DNA of 6,098 bases from JAAZNO01 sp012798275. GTDB taxonomy: Bacteria > Chloroflexota > Anaerolineae > B4-G1 > SLSP01. Under the pieces are notes generated by a model that had not been told where the DNA came from, made no database searches, and saw only the letters and a program-made list of their open reading frames with translations. Both the position numbers and the translations under genes were made by a program. Location: positions 1-6,098 of the forward strand of contig DAOPQD010000140.1 in assembly GCA_035347995.1 (NCBI GenBank), in the 5' to 3' direction. Below are positions 1 to 5,308 of the stretch, piece by piece (position 1 is the first letter of the stretch; every line of letters starts with the position of its first letter).

Positions 1-5
1 TTTTT

Positions 6-34
6 CGCTGATTCGCTGACTGCTGACCGCTGCT
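6..34. repeat. Degenerate short tandem repeat (CGCTGAY-like, 7-8 base period)
   Basis: Four head-to-tail units can be read: CGCTGATT, CGCTGAC, TGCTGAC and CGCTGCT. The core GCTGA is exact in the first three and altered in the last. It lies just upstream of the Shine-Dalgarno of the first gene and may be the tail of a longer array beyond the left edge. No function is evident. The copies are few and imperfect, so low-complexity drift is a real alternative. Confidence 0.4.
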
Positions 35-45
35 CTCTATTTTCC

Positions 46-51
46 GAGGAG
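46..51 (+). promoter_or_regulatory. Ribosome binding site of the thioesterase gene
   Basis: GAGGAG is followed by nine bases and then the ATG at 61. It fixes that start over the in-frame internal ATG at 106, which would cut into the conserved N-terminal CxxC segment. No convincing -35/-10 pair was found in the 60-base leader, so the operon promoter is probably further upstream, outside the window. Confidence 0.7.
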
Positions 52-60
52 TTTTCTGCC

Positions 61-549
61 ATGGACGACATTCCCTCAACCTGGAAGCCGCAACCGACAT
101 CGCGGATGTGTTTTGTCTGCGGACGGCAAAATCCGCAGGGCATGCATTTGCGCTTCTACAGTGATGAAGCCGCCGGGCAGGTGATCGCCCCGCTGATCAT
201 CCCGGAGGTCTATCAGGGCTATCCGGGCATGGCGCACGGGGGAGCTCTGGCCGCCATCATGGACGAGGTGACGGGTCGCGCCATCAACGTGGGGCAGGTC
301 GAGGAGACGTTTTGGGTCACGGCGAAATTGGAATTGCGCTATCGCCTCCCTACGCCGACGGAGACGCCTTTGACCGCAGTCGGCTGGGTGGTCGAGCGGC
401 GCTCCCGTGTGGCGGAAGTCGCCGGCGAGCTGCGGCTCGCCGATGGTACGGTGACGGTGGAAGCCAAAGCGGTTGTCGTCGCTCCTACAGAAGAGACCCT
501 CGAAAAGTGGGGAGCGGAGCGGCATTTCTGGCGGGTGGAACAGGAATAG
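61..549 (+). CDS. PaaI-family hotdog-fold thioesterase
   Basis: A 162-residue cytoplasmic protein predicted to hydrolyse an acyl-CoA (or related acyl thioester) to the free acid and CoA. The 4HBT/PaaI hallmark HGG at residues 59-61 is followed by D68-E69 on the central hotdog helix, the usual place of the catalytic acidic residue. The N-terminal segment CFVCGRQNPQGMHLRF (17-32), with C17 and C20, is typical of the single-domain PaaI-like subgroup. The length is normal for the family and there is no signal peptide or membrane segment. Family members act as dimers of dimers. The substrate cannot be read from sequence. It is the first gene seen in the operon, with its stop three bases before the permease start, so it is probably co-transcribed with the transporter. 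Its link to purine uptake is unknown. Family assignment is firm; the substrate is open. Confidence 0.9.
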   Translation: MDDIPSTWKPQPTSRMCFVCGRQNPQGMHLRFYSDEAAGQVIAPLIIPEVYQGYPGMAHGGALAAIMDEVTGRAINVGQVEETFWVTAKLELRYRLPTPTETPLTAVGWVVERRSRVAEVAGELRLADGTVTVEAKAVVVAPTEETLEKWGAERHFWRVEQE

Positions 550-552
550 AGC

Positions 553-1710
553 ATGAAACAATGGCTTGCGGCGTTATGGAACTCGCAGCTGGTGGATGCG
601 TTGCTGCCCGTGTTCGCAACGCTGGCAGCGCTGCTGGTGGGGGCGCTGATGTTGCTGGCGCTGGGAGCCAATCCTTTGGTGGCTTACGCCGCCCTGGTGG
701 AAGGGGCTTTCGGCAGCCTCAACGCGATTGCTGACACGCTGGTGCGCGCGACGCCCCTTCTCTTTGTCGGCGTGGGCATTTGCATCGCCTCGCGCGGCGG
801 CGTGACCAATATCGGAGGCGAAGGACAGTTTGTGGTGGGAGCGCTGTGCGCTGTGTTGGTGGGCTTGAGTTTTCCAGACGGCCCGGCATTGCTGGTGGTG
901 CCAGCGGCGCTGCTGGCCGGCATGGTGGGCGGCGCGATCTGGGGCGGGATTCCGGGCTTGCTCAAAGCCCATTTCAACGTCAACGAGATCCTGAGCACGG
1001 TGATGATGAATCAGATCGCGGTGCAGGGGATGAACTTCTTGCTGATTGGGCCTCTCATGGACCCGGTTCAATTGCAACGGGCCTCGCGCATCCCCCAGAC
1101 GGCGCGGATTTCCCCCGCCTTTGACTTGCCCCGGCTGGCGCCTACCCGCTTGCATCTGGGAACGCTGCTCGCCATCCTCATGGCGGTGCTGGTCTATATC
1201 CTTTTGTGGCGGACGACGCTGGGCTATCGCATTCGGGCCGTCGGCTTGAACAAGGAGGCGGCGCGCTATGCCGGCATCAACGTCCCGCGGTACATTGCCC
1301 TCTCGTTGGCGCTTAGCGGTGCGTTGGCCGGGTTGGCGGGCGCGGTACAGATCTATGGCGTGAACTTCCGCATGTTCACCGACGGCTCGGCGACGGGTTT
1401 CACGGGCAGCGCGGGCTTTCATGGCATCGTCGCGGCGCTGTTTGGCCAGCTGCACCCGCTGGGGACCATTCCCGCGGCCTTCCTCTTTGGCGGCCTGTTG
1501 GTAGGCGCCAACAAACTGCAACGCGCTGTGCAGGTGCCGGCGGCGCTCATCGTCACCCTGAACGGCCTGGTGGTCGTTTTCGTGGTCAGCACCGAACTGT
1601 GGCGGCAAAAGCGCGCTCGCCGACGGGTGATCGAACGTCCCCTGGAGCGGGATGAGACGCCTCTGATTCCAACGCCGCCGGCCGCGACCGGCCAGGAGGG
1701 AGCGGTATGA
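553..1710 (+). CDS. ABC transporter permease, BMP/purine-nucleoside type (NupP/YufP-like)
   Basis: A 385-residue integral membrane protein of the BPD_transp_2 family, one half of the membrane channel of a nucleoside-type ABC importer. Hydrophobic stretches lie near residues 14-38, 66-80, 92-131, 152-168, 202-219, 246-270, 285-322 and 329-346. Family signatures are NIGGEGQ (86-92), EILSTVMMN (145-153) and the cytoplasmic coupling segment GYRIRAVGLNKEAARYAGI (224-242), which contacts the ATPase. The LQRAVQVPAALIVTLNGLVV stretch near 322-341 matches the C-terminal end of NupP-type permeases. The last ~35 residues are a basic then proline-rich cytoplasmic tail. The start is three bases after the thioesterase stop, with a weak AGGA (542-545) as ribosome site, suggesting translational coupling. 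The substrate is inferred as purine nucleosides or bases from the family and from the downstream hydroxylase; other small ligands are possible. Confidence 0.9.
   Translation: MKQWLAALWNSQLVDALLPVFATLAALLVGALMLLALGANPLVAYAALVEGAFGSLNAIADTLVRATPLLFVGVGICIASRGGVTNIGGEGQFVVGALCAVLVGLSFPDGPALLVVPAALLAGMVGGAIWGGIPGLLKAHFNVNEILSTVMMNQIAVQGMNFLLIGPLMDPVQLQRASRIPQTARISPAFDLPRLAPTRLHLGTLLAILMAVLVYILLWRTTLGYRIRAVGLNKEAARYAGINVPRYIALSLALSGALAGLAGAVQIYGVNFRMFTDGSATGFTGSAGFHGIVAALFGQLHPLGTIPAAFLFGGLLVGANKLQRAVQVPAALIVTLNGLVVVFVVSTELWRQKRARRRVIERPLERDETPLIPTPPAATGQEGAV
1694..1700 (+). promoter_or_regulatory. Ribosome binding site of the second permease
   Basis: AGGAGGG sits six bases before the ATG at 1707, inside the end of the first permease gene. 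This is the strongest Shine-Dalgarno in the window. With the ATGA stop/start overlap it points to coupled, roughly equal production of the two permease halves. Confidence 0.8.
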
Positions 1711-2639
1711 TCGGCGAGCTGCTCACCGCACAGGTTTTGTTGGGAATCCTGGCCTCTGGCATTCGACTGGCGACGCCCTATCTGTATGCCGCCCTCGGCG
1801 AGACGTTTGGACAGCGCAGCGGCGTCCTCAACCTCGGCGTCGAGGGGCAAATGCTGGTCGGTGCTTTTGCGGCGTTCTATGTAGCCCGTCAAACCGGTAG
1901 TCTCTGGTTGGGTGTCGCTGCGGCGTTGTTCGTCGGCGCTCTCATGGGGCTGATCATGGCCTTTGTGAGCATCACGCTTCACGCTCAGCAGGGCATTAGC
2001 GGCATCGGCTTTTATCTCTTTGGATTGGGCTTGAGCGATCTGCTCTTCCAGACGCTGCTGGGGACTGTGCAAACGGTGAGCGGGTTCCGTCCCCTGGCCA
2101 TCCCCTTGTTGAGCCGGATTCCGGTGTTGGGTGAAGTCTTCTTCAATCAAAATCTGCTCGTCTATGGCGCCTATCTGCTGGTGCCGGTGGCGGCTTTTGT
2201 GATGGATAAGACCACCTTCGGGTTGAAAATCCGCGCTGTGGGGGAGAACCCGGAGGCGGCGGATTCGCTGGGGGTCAATGTGAGGCTGGTGCGGTACATC
2301 ACAGTGACGCTGGGCGGGGCGCTCTCCGGCCTGGCCGGCGCGTCGCTCTCCATCGCCCTGCTCAATGTCTTCCAGCAGAATCTGACCAGCGGTCTGGGTT
2401 TTATCGCCGTAGCGCTGGTCTACTTTGGCGGTTGGCGTCCCTGGGGAGTGCTGGCGGGGGCGCTGTTGTTCAGCATGGTCAACGCACTGCAGCTGTGGGT
2501 GCAGGTGTTAGGGTTGCCCATCCCCTCGGAATTCGCGGTGATGATGCCCTACGTGTTGACCATCCTGGCGTTGGTGGTGGCGGTGCAGCGTGTGCGTCCG
2601 CCTACGGCCTTGACCAAGCCCTTTGTCCGCGAGGGGTAA
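1707..2639 (+). CDS. ABC transporter permease, BMP/purine-nucleoside type (NupQ/YufQ-like)
   Basis: A 310-residue membrane protein, the second BPD_transp_2 permease of the importer. It carries NLGVEGQMLVGA (42-53), equivalent to NIGGEGQ in its partner, and the coupling segment FGLKIRAVGENPEAADSLGVNV (171-192). The GLGFIAVALVYFGGWRPWG run (229-247) and the closing VRPPTALTKPF (297-307) resemble NupQ-type proteins. Hydrophobic segments lie near residues 8-30, 47-60, 66-90, 98-120, 150-165, 196-220, 231-262 and 277-294. It is shorter than its partner and lacks the long cytoplasmic tail, the usual asymmetry of the pair. The start overlaps the preceding stop in ATGA. The two permeases should form a heterodimer with the ATPase at 3712-5298. 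Family call is firm; substrate is inferred from context. Confidence 0.9.
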   Translation: MIGELLTAQVLLGILASGIRLATPYLYAALGETFGQRSGVLNLGVEGQMLVGAFAAFYVARQTGSLWLGVAAALFVGALMGLIMAFVSITLHAQQGISGIGFYLFGLGLSDLLFQTLLGTVQTVSGFRPLAIPLLSRIPVLGEVFFNQNLLVYGAYLLVPVAAFVMDKTTFGLKIRAVGENPEAADSLGVNVRLVRYITVTLGGALSGLAGASLSIALLNVFQQNLTSGLGFIAVALVYFGGWRPWGVLAGALLFSMVNALQLWVQVLGLPIPSEFAVMMPYVLTILALVVAVQRVRPPTALTKPFVREG

Positions 2640-2672
2640 GGCGGCGCCGTATATGCTCGCGGGTGATGATCA

Positions 2673-2686
2673 TACAAATTTTTGTA
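2673..2686. promoter_or_regulatory. AT-rich inverted repeat upstream of the binding-protein gene (possible operator)
   Basis: TACAAA-TT-TTTGTA is a perfect inverted repeat with 6-base arms and a 2-base centre. It lies directly beside an 8-base palindrome, ATGATCAT (2666-2673), sharing one base with it. Positions 2664-2697 are about three-quarters A+T (26 of 34), in sharp contrast with the flanking coding sequence. The arrangement would suit a dimeric regulator or a local promoter. The two-base loop makes it a poor RNA hairpin, and no T-run terminator follows. Functional role is inference. Confidence 0.35.
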
Positions 2687-2690
2687 GAAT
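2685..2690 (+). promoter_or_regulatory. Possible -10 box of an internal promoter
   Basis: TAGAAT matches the sigma-70 -10 consensus at 5 of 6 positions in the only sizeable gap of the operon. The best -35 candidate, GTGATG at 2663-2668 with a 16-base spacer, is weak (3 of 6). Transcription from this box would begin near 2697, inside the Shine-Dalgarno, which argues against it. TACAAA at 2673-2678 (4 of 6) is an alternative giving a usable leader. A separate promoter would make sense, because binding proteins are often needed in excess of their permeases. Confidence 0.2.
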
Positions 2691-2694
2691 AGAA

Positions 2695-2700
2695 AAGGAG
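2695..2700 (+). promoter_or_regulatory. Ribosome binding site of the binding-protein gene
   Basis: AAGGAG is placed six bases before the ATG at 2707. It decides the start: an in-frame ATG at 2623 lies within the second permease gene and would add 28 residues ahead of the lipoprotein signal peptide. Confidence 0.8.
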
Positions 2701-2706
2701 CATCTG

Positions 2707-3702
2707 ATGCGTAAGCTGGCTAAGTGGTTCAGTGTGTTGGTGATGGCCTCGATGTTGATGAGCGCCTGCGGCGGCGGCGGCGCTTCTGGCGAGAAGTTCC
2801 GCATTGCGGTGGTGACGCCCAGCGCCAAGAACGACCTGGCGTTCAGCCAGAGCATTTATGAGTCCTTGCTGAAGGTGCAGGAGGCGCAGGGCGGGCCGGA
2901 GAAACTGGAGTTCGTCATTTCGGAAGGGATGTTCGTGGTGGATGACGCCGGCGCTGCCATTCGCGACTACGCCAGCCAGGGCTATGACCTGGTGATCGCA
3001 CACGGTTCGCAGTACGGCAGCGTGTTGCAGGAGATCGCCCCTGATTTCCCCGAGACCAGCTTCGCCTGGGGCACGACGGTGGACACCTTTGTGGACAAGG
3101 GGATCACCAACGTGTTCGCCTATGAGGCGCGCTCGGAGCAGGGTGGTTACGTCAACGGCGTGATGGCCGGCGCCCTGACCAAGAGCAACGTCATTGGCGT
3201 GGTTGGCCCCATTGAGACCGGCGATGCCAAACTCTATGTGGATGGTTTTGTCGCCGGCGTGAAGGCGCAGAATCCCAACGCCCAGGTCAACGTCAACTGG
3301 ATCGGCTCCTTCAGCGATGTGGCGTTGGCCTCTGAGGCCGCTCAGACGCACGTCAAGGCCGGCGCTGATGTGATGGCCGGCACGGCGCAAATGGTGGTGG
3401 GCGCCATCGGCGTGGCGAAGGAAAACAACGTCTTGTGGTTCGGCACGCAGGCCAGCCAGACCTCGCTCGCGCCTGAAGTGGTCGTAGCGAATCAGATCTA
3501 CGACTGGTCGGGTGTGATCCTGGAGATGATTGACCTGATCGGCAAGGGCACGTTGGGTGGCCAATCTTTTGCGATCACGTTGGAGAACAAGGGCCTGTAC
3601 ATCGAGTTCAACCCGGCGTACAGCCTGCCTCCCGAGGTCAAGCAATTGGCTGAGGCGACCATCAACGCCATCGTTACCGGCGCTATCAACGTCGCGCCCT
3701 GA
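2707..3702 (+). CDS. BMP-family substrate-binding lipoprotein (putative purine nucleoside binder)
   Basis: A 331-residue lipoprotein, the extracytoplasmic receptor of the importer, in the Bmp/PnrA (Med) family. Residues 1-20 form a lipoprotein signal: basic start MRK, hydrophobic core, and the cleavage motif MSAC with the lipidated Cys at 21, followed by four glycines as a flexible tether. The mature domain shows family landmarks: FRIAVVTP (31-38), DYASQGYDLVIAHG (87-100), SEQGGYVNGVMAG (143-155), VIGVVG (162-167), the segment GSFSDVALASEAAQTHVKAGADVMAG (200-225) and LWFGTQA (243-249). Where many homologues carry a DxSFN/DxxWN-type ligand-binding segment, this protein has SAKNDLAFSQS (39-49), so the exact ligand is uncertain. 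The lipobox has Met instead of the commoner Leu at -3. It lies between the permeases and the ATPase, after a 67-base AT-rich gap that may hold extra control. Family call is strong; the purine ligand is inferred. Confidence 0.9.
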   Translation: MRKLAKWFSVLVMASMLMSACGGGGASGEKFRIAVVTPSAKNDLAFSQSIYESLLKVQEAQGGPEKLEFVISEGMFVVDDAGAAIRDYASQGYDLVIAHGSQYGSVLQEIAPDFPETSFAWGTTVDTFVDKGITNVFAYEARSEQGGYVNGVMAGALTKSNVIGVVGPIETGDAKLYVDGFVAGVKAQNPNAQVNVNWIGSFSDVALASEAAQTHVKAGADVMAGTAQMVVGAIGVAKENNVLWFGTQASQTSLAPEVVVANQIYDWSGVILEMIDLIGKGTLGGQSFAITLENKGLYIEFNPAYSLPPEVKQLAEATINAIVTGAINVAP

Positions 3703-3711
3703 GAGCGGCCC

Positions 3712-5298
3712 ATGGTCAAGTCTGACGTGCTGCCGTCTGGAAAGCCTCGGATCGAGCGTTTGGAGATGGTGGGCATCACCAAATGCTTTCCTGGGGTGCG
3801 CGCCAATGAGTGCGTGAGCTTCGACGTTCGTGCCGGCGAGGTCCATGCGCTCTTGGGGGAGAACGGTGCGGGCAAGAGCACCCTGATGAAGGTGCTCTAT
3901 GGCCTGTACCGTCCCGATGAAGGTGAAATCCGCATCAACGGTCAGCCCGTCCAGATCCACTCACCGGTTGACGCCATACGGTTGGGGATCGGCATGATTC
4001 ACCAGCACTTCATGCTGGTCCCCTCCCTGACGGTGGCGGAAAATGTGGCTTTGGGGCTGCCCTCTTCCCGCGGGCCGCTCACGGACCTGGAGCGAGTCTC
4101 AGCGCGCGTGGTGGAGTTGGGCAAGATCTACGGCCTGCATGTGGACCCTCAAGCCCCTGTCTGGCAGCTCTCCGTGGGGCAGCAACAACGGGTGGAAATC
4201 ATCAAAGCGCTCTATCGCGGGGCGGCCCTGTTGATTCTAGATGAGCCGACCGCCGTCCTCACCCCCCAAGAGGTGGACGAGTTTTTCACCATTCTTAAGC
4301 AAATGGTGCGTGATGGGCACGCGGTCATCTTTATCTCGCACAAGCTGCACGAAGTGTTGGCCATCAGCGATCGGGTGACGGTGCTGCGGGATGGCCACAT
4401 GGTAGGATGTCAACCGCGCGGCGAGATGACCAAGGCCGACCTGGCGCGGATGATGGTGGGCCGTGAGGTGATTCTGCAACCGGAGAAAGCCGCCGTCCCG
4501 ATAGGGGAAGTGCGTCTGACGGTGCGCGATCTCTGGGCGCTGAACGACATGGGCATCCCCGCCCTTCGGGGCGTGAATCTGGAAGTGCATTCGGGTGAAA
4601 TCCTGGGACTGGCGGGCGTTTCCGGCAATGGGCAGCGCGAGCTCGCGGAGGTCATCAATGGCCTGCGTCCCGCAACGGCAGGACAGGTGTTCCTCGAAGG
4701 TCAGGACATCACCGGTGCGCTGACGGCGGACCTCATCCGGCTGGGATTGGCCTATATCCCCGAAGAGCGGATGCGCGATGGCATAATTCAGGATTTCACG
4801 GTGGCGGAAAACCTGATCCTCCGCGAGCATGGCCAGCGACCTTACGCGCGCGCGGGCTTCTTCGATTTTCAGGCCATTGCCCAGAGCGCGGCGGAACGCA
4901 TCCAGGCCTTTCGCATCAAAACGCCGTCCCATGAGACGTTGGCCAGGAGCCTTTCGGGGGGCAACATCCAGAAGATCATTCTGGCGCGGGAGCTCTCCAG
5001 GGACCCCCGGGTCATCATCGCGGCGCAGCCCACACGCGGATTAGACATTGGGGCGACTGAATACGTCCATCAGCGGCTGTTGGAAGAGCGGGCGCGGGTG
5101 TTGCAGGCGCAGCGCGAGCAGGGCGCCGCTATCCTGCTTATCTCAGAAGACCTGGACGAGATTCTGGCCCTCTCGGATCGCATCGCCGTGATCTATGAGG
5201 GCCGGATCATGGGAATTCTGGAGCGTGCGGAAGCGACGCCGGAGCGGTTGGGCCTGTTGATGGCCGGTGTGACTGAAGAAGCGACACCAATGATTTGA
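3712..5298 (+). CDS. Double-domain ABC transporter ATP-binding protein (NupO/YufO-like)
   Basis: A 528-residue cytoplasmic ATPase with two fused nucleotide-binding domains, the layout of sugar/nucleoside importers (MglA, RbsA, NupO). Domain 1 is complete: Walker A GENGAGKST (49-57), Q-loop Q98, signature LSVGQQQR (153-160), Walker B LLILDEPT (173-180) with catalytic E178, and H-loop H210. Domain 2 has a normal signature, LSGGNIQK (414-421), but a degenerate Walker A, GVSGNGQRE (302-310, without the GK[ST]). Walker B reads IIAAQPT (AQ for DE at 438-439) and E479 replaces the H-loop His. This asymmetry is normal for the family, leaving one full hydrolysis site per protein. The gene begins nine bases after the lipoprotein stop with only a weak purine-rich ribosome site. 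Start 3712 adds about 14 residues before the usual family start. TTG at 3760 or ATG at 3766 are alternatives without a well-spaced Shine-Dalgarno. Confidence 0.93.
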   Translation: MVKSDVLPSGKPRIERLEMVGITKCFPGVRANECVSFDVRAGEVHALLGENGAGKSTLMKVLYGLYRPDEGEIRINGQPVQIHSPVDAIRLGIGMIHQHFMLVPSLTVAENVALGLPSSRGPLTDLERVSARVVELGKIYGLHVDPQAPVWQLSVGQQQRVEIIKALYRGAALLILDEPTAVLTPQEVDEFFTILKQMVRDGHAVIFISHKLHEVLAISDRVTVLRDGHMVGCQPRGEMTKADLARMMVGREVILQPEKAAVPIGEVRLTVRDLWALNDMGIPALRGVNLEVHSGEILGLAGVSGNGQRELAEVINGLRPATAGQVFLEGQDITGALTADLIRLGLAYIPEERMRDGIIQDFTVAENLILREHGQRPYARAGFFDFQAIAQSAAERIQAFRIKTPSHETLARSLSGGNIQKIILARELSRDPRVIIAAQPTRGLDIGATEYVHQRLLEERARVLQAQREQGAAILLISEDLDEILALSDRIAVIYEGRIMGILERAEATPERLGLLMAGVTEEATPMI

Positions 5299-5303
5299 GG
5301 AGG
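5297..5303 (+). promoter_or_regulatory. Ribosome binding site of the FAD-subunit gene
   Basis: GAGGAGG overlaps the ATPase stop codon TGA (5296-5298). Two ATGs follow, at 5305 and 5309. The first is only one base away and opens an unrelated 61-residue frame. The second, five bases away, opens the FAD-subunit frame, so 5309 is the real start. Confidence 0.75.
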
Positions 5304-5308
5304 CATGT

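Noticed and set aside
574..1608. A 344-codon open frame on the minus strand
   Set aside because: It is antisense to the first permease. The product is extremely rich in Gln, His and Arg, as expected when Leu/Ala/Val codons are read backwards, and no domain or ribosome site supports it.
2643..2648. GGCGCC palindrome after the second permease stop as a terminator stem
   Set aside because: It is a six-base palindrome without a loop or a following T-run. It does not form a plausible intrinsic terminator.
2623..2706. Upstream in-frame ATG that would extend the lipoprotein by 28 residues
   Set aside because: It overlaps the second permease and would bury the lipoprotein signal peptide. The Shine-Dalgarno at 2695-2700 and the MRK signal start favour 2707.
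2602..3960. A 452-codon open frame on the minus strand
   Set aside because: It lies antisense to the lipoprotein gene and the start of the ATPase gene, both firmly identified. Its product is His/Arg/Asp-rich without recognisable motifs, which is typical of the reverse strand of GC-rich coding sequence.
4615..5034. Apparent loss of Walker A, Walker B and H-loop residues in the second ATPase domain
   Set aside because: As evidence of decay this fails: the same degenerate second domain is normal in MglA/RbsA/NupO-type ATPases, and the signature motif and reading frame are intact.
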